A DNA stretch of 64,000 nt from contig NZ_JBOBFT010000004.1 of the NCBI RefSeq assembly GCF_050587525.1, positions 124,001 to 188,000 of the forward strand, in the 5' to 3' direction. Below, in pieces: positions 21,653 through 30,345 of this stretch. Each line of letters begins with the position of its first letter. Position 1 is the first letter of the stretch. A program made the translations under genes and the position numbers. Under the pieces are notes generated by a model, which saw only the letters and a program-made list of their open reading frames with translations, did no database searches and was not told the origin of the DNA. This DNA is from Plantibacter sp050587525. Its GTDB lineage: Bacteria > Actinomycetota > Actinomycetes > Actinomycetales > Microbacteriaceae.

Positions 21653-22462
21653 TCAGAACTGGGTCCGCCAGTCATCACTCAGCAGGTGCGATCCGGCCTG
21701 CGGCCCCATCTGGAGCATCCCTCCGTCGACCGCCCAGGACGCACCCGTCACGTACGACGACTCCTCCGATGCGAGGAACGCGATGACGGCTGCGACCTCA
21801 CGGGGGTCGCCTGGTCGACCGGTCGGGATGCCCGGACGGTCCTGTTCGAGGGCGTTCTCGTCCTCGGCATCGTTCATGGGCGTCGAGATCTCGCCCGGAG
21901 CGACGGCGTTCGCCGTGATGCCATGACGACCGAGTTCGAGGGCGATCGTCTTGATGAGACCCCCGAGACCGTGTTTCGCGGCGACGTAGGGGCTCGCACC
22001 GACTCGTGGTTGCGTTTCATGGACGCTCGTGACGGCGATGAGGCGTCCACCTCGACCCGCAGCGACCATCCGTTTCGCCGCGTGTTGCAGGCACACGAAT
22101 GCACCGTCGAGGTCGGCGGCCACCGTTTCACGCCAGTCCTCGAGCGACAGGTCGAGGAACATGGTTCGCCCGCCCATGCCTGCGTTGTTGACGAACACGT
22201 CGACTCCCCCGAGCTCGTCGGCGAGTCCGTCGATGACCGCTCCGCAATGCTCGAGTTCGGTCGTGTCGAGTTGCGCCACGACAGCGTTCCGGCCGAGAGC
22301 GCGCACGATGGCCGCGGTTTCGTTCGCGCCGTCTTCATCGCTGTGCCAGGTCACTCCGACGTCGAAGCCCTTCTGCGCGAGCGCGATCGCCGTCGCCCGT
22401 CCGATGCCTGAATCCGATCCCGTCACGATGGCTGTGCTGAAGGTGATGTCGTTGATCTCCAT
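21653..22462 (-). CDS. Short-chain dehydrogenase/reductase
   Basis: A 269-residue classical SDR using NAD(P). Visible motifs: cofactor loop TGSDSGIG, NNAG, active-site Ser (VTSVHETQP) and YVAAK, and the C-terminal SSYVTGASWAVDGGMLQMGP, which is close to glucose 1-dehydrogenase-like SDRs that act on sugars or ketones. The start MEINDITF at 22462 follows a GGTGGAGGG site; a frame 16 codons longer is less likely. Transcribed alone or with the flavin oxidoreductase lying upstream (180-bp gap with repeats). Confidence 0.92.
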   Translation of the reverse strand: MEINDITFSTAIVTGSDSGIGRATAIALAQKGFDVGVTWHSDEDGANETAAIVRALGRNAVVAQLDTTELEHCGAVIDGLADELGGVDVFVNNAGMGGRTMFLDLSLEDWRETVAADLDGAFVCLQHAAKRMVAAGRGGRLIAVTSVHETQPRVGASPYVAAKHGLGGLIKTIALELGRHGITANAVAPGEISTPMNDAEDENALEQDRPGIPTGRPGDPREVAAVIAFLASEESSYVTGASWAVDGGMLQMGPQAGSHLLSDDWRTQF

Positions 22463-22544
22463 CCCTCCACCCTTCGCCCACCCGGTGCGAGCGGCAAGGC
22501 CTGGTGTCATCCCGCTGAGCCTGCTAACGGTGGTCCGGGTTCAG

Positions 22545-22640
22545 CACTTCGACAGGCTCAGCGACCGGCGCCGGAGGCTCAGCGACCGGCGCCGGAGGCT
22601 CAGCGACCGGCGCCGGAGGCTCAGTGACCGGGACCGGACG
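22545..22640. repeat. Dispersed 24-bp element joined to a 21-bp tandem repeat
   Basis: 22545-22568 is one copy of the element CACTTCGACAGGCTCAGCGA plus CCGG. From 22557 its right half continues as a 21-bp tandem unit (CTCAGCGACCGGCGCCGGAG plus G) with three identical copies and a fourth diverged one ending at 22640, right at the stop codon of the LLM oxidoreductase (22642-22644). The TGA itself fits the repeat phase. Confidence 0.9.
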
Positions 22641-22641
22641 C

Positions 22642-23676
22642 TCAGTCCTCGAGGAGCTTCCGAACGCGAGGAACGACCTCGGTTCCGTAGAGCTCGATGC
22701 TCCGCATGAGGAGCTCGTGCGGGAGCGTCCCGTTGCTGACCTTGAGATCGACGCGAGACAGCCCGAGCCCACGGACGGCAGTCGCGATCTTCGCAGCGAC
22801 CGTCTCCGGCGACCCGACGAAGAGCGCACCATCCGGACCGGACTCGTCGACAAACCGCTCGTACGACATCGGCCCCCATCCACGTTCACGACCGATGCGG
22901 TCGACCATGACCGAATAGTGCGGCCACAGCTGCTCGAGAGCGGCCTCGTCCGTCTCCGCGATGTGACCGGGCGAGTGCATCCCGACGGGCTGCTCCCCCA
23001 CCCCGAACTGAGCCGTTGCACGGTGGTAGAGGTCCACGAACGGAGCGAACCGGAGCGGACCGCCGCCGATGACCGCGAGCATGAGCGGGAACCCGTACCG
23101 CGCAGCACGGACCACCGATTCCGGGCTCCCTCCGACGCCGACCCAGGTCTTCAAAGTGCCCGATTCGACGCGCGGGAAGACCGACTGCTCGGTCAGCCCC
23201 GGGCGGGTGTTGCCGGACCAGGTGACGGGCTCCTGCTTGAGCAGCTCGGCGAAGAGGTCGAGCTTCTCGTCGAACAGTTCCTCGTACCTGGCGAGGTCGA
23301 GTCCGAAGAGCGGGAACGACTCGGTGAAGGAGCCTCGTCCGAGGATGACCTCGGCGCGACCGTTGGAGATGCCGTCGAGGGTCGAGAACCGCTGGAAGAC
23401 CCGTACGGGATCATCCGAGCTCAGCACGGTGACGGCGGAGCCCAGGTGGATGTGCTCCGTCCGACTGGCGATCGCTGCGAGCACGACCTCCGGAGCCGAG
23501 ACGGCGAAGTCCTCACGATGGTGCTCACCGATGCCGATGAAGTCGAGTCCGACCTCGTCCGCCTTCACGCCCTGCTCGACGAGGTTCCGCAGCACCTGCG
23601 CGTGCGACAGCATCGCTCCGTTCGCGTCCACCGTCACGTCCCCGAAGGTGTCGATGCCGAATTCGACCTGAGTCAT
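22642..23676 (-). CDS. LLM-class flavin-dependent oxidoreductase
   Basis: A 344-residue luciferase-like (beta/alpha)8-barrel flavoprotein. The N-terminus MTQVEFGIDTFGDVTVDANG with IGIGEHHREDF, and EVILGRGSFTESFPLFGLDL match the Atu2307/SP_0267 type of LLM monooxygenases. It probably uses reduced FMN with an unknown substrate. The start at 23676 has AGGA about 9 nt upstream; a longer frame toward 24291 overlaps the aminotransferase and is not supported. Its stop codon is part of a tandem repeat. Confidence 0.92.
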   Translation of the reverse strand: MTQVEFGIDTFGDVTVDANGAMLSHAQVLRNLVEQGVKADEVGLDFIGIGEHHREDFAVSAPEVVLAAIASRTEHIHLGSAVTVLSSDDPVRVFQRFSTLDGISNGRAEVILGRGSFTESFPLFGLDLARYEELFDEKLDLFAELLKQEPVTWSGNTRPGLTEQSVFPRVESGTLKTWVGVGGSPESVVRAARYGFPLMLAVIGGGPLRFAPFVDLYHRATAQFGVGEQPVGMHSPGHIAETDEAALEQLWPHYSVMVDRIGRERGWGPMSYERFVDESGPDGALFVGSPETVAAKIATAVRGLGLSRVDLKVSNGTLPHELLMRSIELYGTEVVPRVRKLLED

Positions 23677-23761
23677 CTGCCAGTCCTGCTTCCCGTATTC
23701 CTGCTCGCGCGATTGCGAGCACGCCGTTCTCGATCGCGCGACTGCGAGCACGCCCAATCGT

Positions 23762-23773
23762 ATGCATTTGCAT
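23762..23773. promoter_or_regulatory. Palindrome upstream of LLM oxidoreductase gene
   Basis: ATGCA-TT-TGCAT, a perfect inverted repeat about 86 bp before the LLM start, in an otherwise GC-rich gap (23677-23849). The gap also holds two direct copies of GCGCGAxTGCGAGCACGCC. A possible operator; the binding protein is unknown. Confidence 0.35.
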
Positions 23774-23849
23774 GAGTACCGGGAACGCTGCTGGGATGCC
23801 GCGCATTCCCGGCGGCGCGCTGCGAGCAGCCGGGCGAGCCGGGACCGAA

Positions 23850-25100
23850 CTACCCCACAGGCTCCAGCGCAGATCCGAACCGCTCGATGATCTCGTGGAG
23901 GATCGGCAACGGCGTCGCCAGATTCAGCCTGACGTGCCCGGCGCCGACCGCACCGAATGTGGGTCCGCTGTTGGTGAGGACACCCGTCCGATCGAAGAGG
24001 AACGCGGCGGGATCCGCACCGACCCCGTAGGCGCTGAGGTCCACCCAGGCCAGATAGGTGCCTTCGATGGGAGCTCGCCGAGCGAGCGGCAACGTTTCGC
24101 CCAGTGCCAGGTCGAACGCCGCGATGTTCCGCTCCAGGTACGCCGTGACCTCGGAGAGCCAGGCGCCGCCGGATCGGTAGGCAGCGGTGTTGGCGAGGAT
24201 GCCGGTCGTACTCGCACCGTGCGATTCGATGCGACGCAGCCCTTTCCAGACGGCGCGGTCGGTGTCGGAGCTCACGATGAGCTGTGCGCACTTGAGGCCG
24301 GCGACGTTCCAGGCCTTCGATGCCGAGATCGAGGTGAGGGCTGCACGGGCAGCGGCCTCGGAGACGCTCGCGAACGGGATGTGACGACAGCCGAAGAGGG
24401 TGAGCGGGGCGTGGATCTCATCACTGAAGACACGAGCGCCGAAACGATCGACGACCTCGCCGAGGGCGACGAGTTCGTCTCGACGGTAGACCTTGCCCGT
24501 CGGATTGCCGGGGTTCGCGAGGACGACGAGGTCGGCGCCGGCCGCGAGATGCCGATCGATGGCTTCGAGGTCGAGTGAGAATCCGCCGTGCTCGTCGCGC
24601 AGCATCGGCACCTCGATGACCTCGCGGCCGAGAGCCGGTGGAACGAAGAGGAAGGGCATGTACGCAGGCGTGGGCACGATGACGGGTGCCCCGGGCTTCG
24701 AGAAGTGCTCGATCGCGAGTTCCAGGCCTGCGATGACATCGGCGATCGGGGCGATGTCGTCCGGGTCGATCACCCAGCCCGTCTGCGCGCCGTACCATTC
24801 GGCCGTCGCCTCGGAGAGGTCGCGGACGATGCTGGGCGGCGCGTACCCGAATCGGAACCGTGCTGCGGCGTCGTCGAGGGCGTCGAGCACGGCGGGGGCC
24901 GTCCCGAAGTCCATCTCCGCAACCCAGGCGCCGATCGCATCGGGCCGTGCCGGTGAATCGACCGACCATTTCCGGGTCTGCCGCCTGCGGAGCTCATCGG
25001 CGCTCAGCGCATCCCATGCGTCCCACAGCGACGCCGGTCGGCTCAGCCCGTTCGTTCCGGCCAGCCCGTTCGTTCCGGCCAGCCGGTTCGTTCCGATCAT
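23850..25100 (-). CDS. MalY/PatB-type PLP-dependent aminotransferase or C-S lyase
   Basis: A 416-residue fold-type I PLP enzyme. The MalY/PatB pattern is clear: WVAEMDFGTAPAVLDALDDA, RFGYAPP, NPGNPTGKVYRRDEL, FSDEIHAPLT and the PLP lysine in SISASKAWNVAGLKCAQLI. Members cleave cystathionine or act as aminotransferases; the substrate cannot be told. The first 18 residues contain a repeated GTNGLAGTNGL made from an 18-bp tandem (25041-25094). The start at 25100 follows GGAAGG; a longer frame to 25643 lies antisense to the lipoprotein gene and is rejected. Divergent from that lipoprotein gene. Confidence 0.92.
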   Translation of the reverse strand: MIGTNRLAGTNGLAGTNGLSRPASLWDAWDALSADELRRRQTRKWSVDSPARPDAIGAWVAEMDFGTAPAVLDALDDAAARFRFGYAPPSIVRDLSEATAEWYGAQTGWVIDPDDIAPIADVIAGLELAIEHFSKPGAPVIVPTPAYMPFLFVPPALGREVIEVPMLRDEHGGFSLDLEAIDRHLAAGADLVVLANPGNPTGKVYRRDELVALGEVVDRFGARVFSDEIHAPLTLFGCRHIPFASVSEAAARAALTSISASKAWNVAGLKCAQLIVSSDTDRAVWKGLRRIESHGASTTGILANTAAYRSGGAWLSEVTAYLERNIAAFDLALGETLPLARRAPIEGTYLAWVDLSAYGVGADPAAFLFDRTGVLTNSGPTFGAVGAGHVRLNLATPLPILHEIIERFGSALEPVG

Positions 25101-25263
25101 CGTCGACGCCTTCCCGGAGCGGACGATGGCGCTCCACCGTCCACGGTACCCGGACGCCCGACAGCTCGCGCGAGTGGAGACGCACAGCGCAACACTGCGC
25201 GACTCGCCACGACGCGCGCAACCGGCCCTTCCGGCGACCCCCGCAGCGTGCCAGCATGGGGCC

Positions 25264-25704
25264 ATGGAGCCGTTCCGGAGTCGCCGCACCCGCCTCGCGG
25301 CCGCAGCCGCACTGATCGGCCTGCTCACGGCGACGGGACTCGCCGGCTGCACCCCCGACCGCACCGGCGCCATCCCGACCGCCCCGGCCGTCGTCACCTT
25401 CGAGGTCGCGGGGCAGGGCACGTACTCGATCGAGCTGACGACCGACGAACAGGTCGGCCACGCCGTCGAACTCATGAACGGTTCCGAGGAGGGTCGCATC
25501 CCGGTCGGCAAGGTCGAACCGGGCGACGGTGGCGTCAACGCGCCATGGACATGGCACATTGATCCGAAGACGCTCGAGTTCGCCGACGTCGCGATCGAAG
25601 TGTGCGACGGACTCCCCCGATACGTCGAGGACGGAACCGTCACCTCCGAGTACTACTGCCCGTGGAGCGCGAAAGTGGTCGAATTGCGGTCGATGCCGGG
25701 GTGA
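25264..25704 (+). CDS. Putative lipoprotein
   Basis: A 146-residue protein with a lipoprotein signal: basic MEPFRSRRTR, hydrophobic AAAAALIGLLTATG and lipobox LAGC, so Cys29 should be lipid-modified and the mature protein anchored outside the membrane. The mature part has no recognised domain; two more Cys (EVCDG and YYCPW) could form a disulfide. There is no clear ribosome binding site; CAGCAT lies 6 nt upstream of the ATG, so it may be leaderless. Confidence 0.8.
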   Translation: MEPFRSRRTRLAAAAALIGLLTATGLAGCTPDRTGAIPTAPAVVTFEVAGQGTYSIELTTDEQVGHAVELMNGSEEGRIPVGKVEPGDGGVNAPWTWHIDPKTLEFADVAIEVCDGLPRYVEDGTVTSEYYCPWSAKVVELRSMPG

Positions 25705-25779
25705 GCAGGCGCGCACGATTCGCGGCTCTCCCCGATCTTTGCGACCATGGGTGGACCGCCGATCATCTGGAGTACCACT

Positions 25780-26241
25780 GTGTCACCCCGCTTGTTCTTC
25801 CGTGCCGTCGCGATCGCCGAGGCGATCACCTGGACCCTCCTGATCATCGGACTGATCCTCAAGTACATGGTCCAGGCCGGTGACCTGGGCGTCCGCATCG
25901 GTGGGTCCATCCACGGGTTCGTCTTCCTCGTCTACGCGGCGTCCGTCGTCGTGGTCGGAGTGAATCAGCGGTGGAGGTTCGGAACGATCGCGGTGGGCGT
26001 CGTGAGCGCCGTGGTCCCGTACGCGACGATCCCGTTCGACGTCTGGGCGGACCGACGCGGGAAGCTCGACGGCCCCTGGCGCCGCGAGACGACCGACGAC
26101 CCGAGGGATGCGCGTTGGTTCGATCGACTGCTGCGGTGGCTGCTCCGCCACCCCGTCGCGTTCGGTGCGATCTTCGTCGTCGGTGTCGTCGTCGTGTTCA
26201 CGGTGCTGCTCGTCGTCGGGCCTCCGGTTCCGAAGGCGTAA
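25780..26241 (+). CDS. DUF3817 family membrane protein
   Basis: A 153-residue membrane protein. The DUF3817 pattern is seen: FRAVAIAEAITWTLLIIGLI, then GVRIGGSIHGFVFLVYAAS, then a third helix (IAVGVVSAVVPYATIPF); a further C-terminal helix (AIFVVGVVVVFTVLLVV) is predicted. GTG 25780 is preferred because GGAG lies 7 nt upstream; the frame also opens 11 codons earlier. Function unknown. Confidence 0.85.
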   Translation: MSPRLFFRAVAIAEAITWTLLIIGLILKYMVQAGDLGVRIGGSIHGFVFLVYAASVVVVGVNQRWRFGTIAVGVVSAVVPYATIPFDVWADRRGKLDGPWRRETTDDPRDARWFDRLLRWLLRHPVAFGAIFVVGVVVVFTVLLVVGPPVPKA

Positions 26242-26256
26242 CACCCTTCGACACGT

Positions 26257-28980
26257 TCAGGGACCGGAACGCTCCTTCGTGATCTCGGCCGTCAACGGCC
26301 ACGTGACGCCCAGGACACCGGCGAGGTCGGTGCTCAGCTGCAGGCAGAGTCGTTGGCCGCCGTCGGCGCCCGCATCGAGCCCGACGACCTTGCCCGGAGC
26401 GATTCGGATGTCCCACCGGTCGACGATGCGCGTCGCGGCGGAAACGCCCGTCGCACTGCACGTCGGCGGGTTGAGGTACGCCGAGTAGAGCAGCACCGGT
26501 GCACGCCTGACCCGGACCGGCGAGAACTGGTCGCCGAGGACGCCACCGGAGGAATCAGAGGTCGTCACCCGTGTCGCGCCATGGTCGGTCGTCCAGTTCC
26601 GCAGGTCCTCCCATCCTTCGGCCAGGATGACGCGCTCGGTCGGAACCGGAGCCGCGTAGCCGTTGCCAAGCCAGTTCGCGTTGTTCGGCACCCCGAGCCC
26701 GTCCGGACCGAAGTAGCTGCTCCCGCCGTTGAAGCCGGTGTAGAGGGCGTCCTTCGGCGAATCGGCCGTCATCGCGGTCTCGAAGGTGAGCGTCCACGTC
26801 GTCGGCGCATCGACCTGGATGAGCGGGGAGAGCAACTGCGCCCCGGGAACCGGCAGATGGCCCACTTCCCCCGCGGTTCCAGCCCCCTCGACGCTCGCGC
26901 CGCCTGACGGCGTCCAGCTCGAGATCGGGATCTCGAGCCGATGCGCTCCGTTCGCGTTCGACCACGTCAGCACGGGCTTCCGGTAGTCGCTGCCTGGGAT
27001 GTCCCGACCGGTGTTGAAGGTGAAGCGGATCTGCGTGAACGCGCCACCGTACGCCTCGCCACCACCCATGCCGCGCTCGCTCCACTCGCCGAGCGTCGGC
27101 CAGACGGCGGGGGCGGTGATGCCGGTCTGCGAGACGGACGCACCGTTCACGAGGAGCGACACGCGGGTCGACGTGAGCGCCGCCCGTTCGGCATCGGTCA
27201 ACGTCCCTTCGAAGATCTTGGCGCCGTCGCGGAGCAGGGTGACGGTCGAGCCGATCGCGGTGAGCGAGAGCCCGACCACCTCCGCGCCCACCTCGCCGAC
27301 GCTCGAATACAGGACGCGATCGACCCCGCCGACGGTCGCGACGAGGTCGATGCGGCCGTCGTCGATCGCTCGGAACGTGGCCTGGAGGCGGTTCGCGCCG
27401 TCGTCGCGGACGGCGAGGCCGGCACTCGCATCGGCTGATCGTTGGACGTTCATGGTCGTGGTCAGGGTGACGTTCGAGGTCGTCGCGTCCCGGGAGATGC
27501 GCCCCTCGCCGATGAGCTGCTCGACCCGTCCGCCGACCCCGAGCTGCCCCAGGGCGTTCGCACCCCACGAGTAGACGGCGCCGTCGTCGGTCACGGCGAG
27601 CCCGAAGCCGGAACCGCCCGAGGCCTGGCGGACGCCGGTGAGCCCTCCCGACCCCTGCATCCCGGCAGACACCTGCACGGGAGCGGTGACGGACGCGGAG
27701 ACGGAGGCGCCTCCCGCCCCGGTCTGCGGGGCCGCGCCGGCGGCGAAGAGCCTGCCGTCGGTCGTGGTGAACAGGGCCGGGGAACTCTGACCCGTGCGGA
27801 CCATGCGGACGGGAGGGACGACGACCGCCTCCGCCCAGACCTTGCCGCCGCCCCACACGTAGGCACGGCCCGAACCGTCGACGACCGAGAGGTACGCCCC
27901 CGCGGACACGTCGACGAGCCCCTGCAACCACTGACCGCCCTGCGCGCCGCCCGGCACCCACTTCGGGACGCTCGACGAGGAGCCTGCGGTGGAGCCGATC
28001 GTCCCGTTGCCCATCTCGCCGTTGTTGCCGTCGTGGTTGCCCCACACGAGCGCGTACCCGTCGGCGGTGAGCGCGATCGCGAAGCCGGTGTCGACGCTCA
28101 CCTTGCGGATCCCGGTGAGATAGGCGCCGCCCTGGTCACCCGCCAGGAGTCGTTTCGGTGCAGCGGTCCTGGCCTCGTTGAGGACGGAGTTGCCGGAGCC
28201 CCAGCCGTACACCGCGCCATCGGTCGTCCGGGCGAGCACCGTGCCCCGCCAGGTGTCGATCGACACCTCGGCGATCCCCGAAAGCGGCCCGGCGCCCTGC
28301 TCCCCGCCGCCGACGCGAACAGGAACCGACTGCCGTCGTCCATCACCGCTCGTGCCGTCGCCGAGGCTGCCCCAGTACCCGGAGCCCCACGCGTACACGG
28401 CTCCATCGGTCGTGACCGCGAGCGAGGTGTTGTCGCCGGCGGCGATCTGCGCGATGCCCGACAGCATCGAACCACCGGGCTGCGCTCCGGCACGCACCTG
28501 CACGGGCACGCTCGACCCCGAGAACAGGCCGGTGCCGAGCTGGCCGTCCGCCCCAGAACCGAACGCGTACACGGTGCCGTCGGCCGTCAGGATGAGGGCG
28601 TGCCTGACACCCGCGGCGACCTGGACGACGGTCAGTTCCGATGCGGCAGCCCACTGCACGGCCGCCGCGCCGATCGATGCGGATCCGTCGAGACTCCCCC
28701 GATTGCGCAGTTCGAGCTCGGTGAAGACGGTCGCCCCAGGTACAACGGATGCGTCGTCCACGACGGGCAGCTGCGTCCCGGCGCCCCACGCGTCGGGGAG
28801 CTGCTCCCAGGGCGTCCAGGCACCACCGGCCTGTTTCGACTCGGGGCTGAACGTCCCCGTCGTCACGCCGGAGTCCGCGACCGTCCCACCCGCGGACCAG
28901 CCCGCCCACGCCGCACCGCCGCCGGTCGCGAGCGCGAGCACGCTCGTGACGGCGACGAGGACGGCGAGGCGATGCTTCAT
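26257..28980 (-). CDS. Large exported RCC1-repeat protein, probable SipW substrate
   Basis: A 907-residue secreted protein. The N-terminus (basic MKHR, hydrophobic stretch to about residue 26, then AWAGWSAGGTVADSG and TGTF) resembles SipW-type signal peptides. Residues about 115-510 hold at least five RCC1-like blades, each with the pattern of DGTVYAFGSGADGQLG, DGAVYAWGSGYWGSLGDG or DGAVYSWGANALGQLG, predicting a beta-propeller. The C-terminal 400 residues form a separate beta-rich part with no recognised family. It starts inside the sipW stop codon (ATGA overlap), so the two are co-translated. A surface or matrix role is inferred. Confidence 0.85.
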   Translation of the reverse strand: MKHRLAVLVAVTSVLALATGGGAAWAGWSAGGTVADSGVTTGTFSPESKQAGGAWTPWEQLPDAWGAGTQLPVVDDASVVPGATVFTELELRNRGSLDGSASIGAAAVQWAAASELTVVQVAAGVRHALILTADGTVYAFGSGADGQLGTGLFSGSSVPVQVRAGAQPGGSMLSGIAQIAAGDNTSLAVTTDGAVYAWGSGYWGSLGDGTSGDGRRQSVPVRVGGGEQGAGPLSGIAEVSIDTWRGTVLARTTDGAVYGWGSGNSVLNEARTAAPKRLLAGDQGGAYLTGIRKVSVDTGFAIALTADGYALVWGNHDGNNGEMGNGTIGSTAGSSSSVPKWVPGGAQGGQWLQGLVDVSAGAYLSVVDGSGRAYVWGGGKVWAEAVVVPPVRMVRTGQSSPALFTTTDGRLFAAGAAPQTGAGGASVSASVTAPVQVSAGMQGSGGLTGVRQASGGSGFGLAVTDDGAVYSWGANALGQLGVGGRVEQLIGEGRISRDATTSNVTLTTTMNVQRSADASAGLAVRDDGANRLQATFRAIDDGRIDLVATVGGVDRVLYSSVGEVGAEVVGLSLTAIGSTVTLLRDGAKIFEGTLTDAERAALTSTRVSLLVNGASVSQTGITAPAVWPTLGEWSERGMGGGEAYGGAFTQIRFTFNTGRDIPGSDYRKPVLTWSNANGAHRLEIPISSWTPSGGASVEGAGTAGEVGHLPVPGAQLLSPLIQVDAPTTWTLTFETAMTADSPKDALYTGFNGGSSYFGPDGLGVPNNANWLGNGYAAPVPTERVILAEGWEDLRNWTTDHGATRVTTSDSSGGVLGDQFSPVRVRRAPVLLYSAYLNPPTCSATGVSAATRIVDRWDIRIAPGKVVGLDAGADGGQRLCLQLSTDLAGVLGVTWPLTAEITKERSGP

Positions 28981-29531
28981 GCCGGGGGTGCTCCGGCACG
29001 GCGTCGTCCGGATCCAGGCCACCAATACCAGGTGACCCCCGCGGCGAGCAGGATCGTGAGCGTCCCGATGAGCCATGGTTGCCCGAGAGCGGCGCCGACG
29101 ACGTAGCCGAGTCCGGGAACGCTTCCGACGAGCACCTGCACCGCCGTCGCGGAGTACAGCGTCGCATCGGGATCCGGGTTCGCGTCGCCCTGCAGTGTGA
29201 GCGTCGCGGGCGCACCGGCATCGCCGCGTTCGATGTCCACGATGCGGTGGGTGACGGGGAGTTGATCCGCTCGGACGACGGTCACGACGTCACCGGGCTC
29301 GACGAGGTCGACCGACCGCTCGAGCGTGAGTCCGAGCGATCCACGCGGGATCGTCGGTTCCATCGATCCGGACGCGAAGGCGTACACGCGCACCCCGAAG
29401 AGCAGCGACGCGAGGAACAGGAGGATGCTGAGGGCGCCGACGACCGCGGCCGCCGTCAGGAGCCACGCCGGACGCGCGCGGGCGGCACTCCGGCTTCGCG
29501 CACCGGTCGACTCGGTCGGGTCCGACGTCAC
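28977..29531 (-). CDS. sipW: SipW-type signal peptidase I
   Basis: A 184-residue membrane peptidase of the ER/SipW type. A cytoplasmic tail and one helix (about residues 23-46) precede the catalytic Ser in FASGSMEPTIPRGS; the second active-site region is VTHRIVDI, with His in place of the bacterial Lys general base. A second C-terminal helix (LIGTLTILLAAGVTWYWW) follows. The substrates are probably the two flanking proteins. GTG 29531 starts 1 nt after the stop of the upstream substrate gene, and its own stop overlaps the RCC1 gene start. Confidence 0.92.
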   Translation of the reverse strand: MTSDPTESTGARSRSAARARPAWLLTAAAVVGALSILLFLASLLFGVRVYAFASGSMEPTIPRGSLGLTLERSVDLVEPGDVVTVVRADQLPVTHRIVDIERGDAGAPATLTLQGDANPDPDATLYSATAVQVLVGSVPGLGYVVGAALGQPWLIGTLTILLAAGVTWYWWPGSGRRRAGAPPA

Positions 29532-29532
29532 C

Positions 29533-30234
29533 TCAGTCGACGATCTCGTTCGCGACGATGTTGTAGACGAACCCTCCCGTGGTGTTCATGAGCACGGGTC
29601 GGTTGTTGTAGGCGGAATCGGCCATCGAGAGCTTGAGGCACACGGTCGAGACGTCTCCGGGGGTCGAGGCGCCAGCACGCGCGAGGACGACCTCTCGACC
29701 GGCCGTGACGGTGGGAGCGGCGTCGCTCACGGTGCCCTTCGCAGACTTCCCGAGGAGGAGGCGGTCCGCGGCGAGCTCCGCACTGCCCGCAGCGCACTTC
29801 GCGGCTGACGACACCTCGTAGAGCTGGTAGCCGAGGCCGTCGAGCAGTTCGGGATCGCTGCCGTCGAGCACGCCGGCGGCGGAGAGCACGCTGTTCGCCT
29901 CCCAGGACCCGGCCGTCGTGCGGACGAGGAACGTCGAGTACAGGTCGATGCCGGGTTTCAGCGTCTGCGAGCTGCCCGTGAAGCTGAGGGTCTGCGCGTT
30001 GCCCGCGCCCGTGCCGGTGGCCGTCTTCCACGTCGTGCCAGCGTCGACGGAGAGCTCGACGCCGAACTCGCCCGCGCTCAGTTGGGGCGTCGCGACGGAA
30101 GCACCGGTCGTCCAAGCAGCGAGCGTCACCGCCGCTCCAGCCGCGAGGATCGCCCCGCCCGCGAGGAGCGCCTTGACTCGATCCCCGAGCGCGCGCCGGG
30201 ATCGGTCGGACCTGGAGGGGTGCTGCTCTGGCAT
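29533..30234 (-). CDS. SipW-dependent exported protein (TasA/CalY-like signal)
   Basis: A 233-residue secreted protein. The long N-terminal basic region is followed by ALLAGGAILAAGAAVTLAAW and TTGASV, the alternate signal motif processed by SipW, and then a mature part beginning near ATPQLSAGEFGVELSVDAG. The mature domain resembles the beta-rich TasA/camelysin class in layout, with two Cys (AAKCAAG and TVCLKL) that may pair. It ends VYNIVANEIVD. The start at 30234 is supported by GGGAAAG; the longer frame to 30321 is less likely. First gene of the sipW operon. Confidence 0.88.
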   Translation of the reverse strand: MPEQHPSRSDRSRRALGDRVKALLAGGAILAAGAAVTLAAWTTGASVATPQLSAGEFGVELSVDAGTTWKTATGTGAGNAQTLSFTGSSQTLKPGIDLYSTFLVRTTAGSWEANSVLSAAGVLDGSDPELLDGLGYQLYEVSSAAKCAAGSAELAADRLLLGKSAKGTVSDAAPTVTAGREVVLARAGASTPGDVSTVCLKLSMADSAYNNRPVLMNTTGGFVYNIVANEIVD

Positions 30235-30271
30235 TGCTTTCCCAACATGTGCAGTCGAAGTGGACGCCCCG

Positions 30272-30321
30272 ATCCTAGCGAAAATCCGCGGCCGATGTCC
30301 CCCTTTTGAGGGATACGACAT
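30272..30321 (-). promoter_or_regulatory. Promoter and possible operator of the sipW operon
   Basis: On the minus strand: -10 TAGGAT (30277-30272) and a -35-like GGGACA (30301-30296) with an 18-bp spacer. The -35 lies in a nested inverted repeat: inner CCCTTTTGAGGG (30301-30312) and outer ATGTC / GACAT (30295-30299, 30317-30321). A repressor or activator site over the -35 is plausible. Confidence 0.45.
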
Positions 30322-30345
30322 GGAGCACCACCACCACTGCGGTCC

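Noticed and set aside
22545..22640. Possible CRISPR array
   Set aside because: Units are contiguous with no unique spacers; a tandem repeat. The same holds for 32146-32245, 48287-48384 and 62196-62277, and no cas genes are present.
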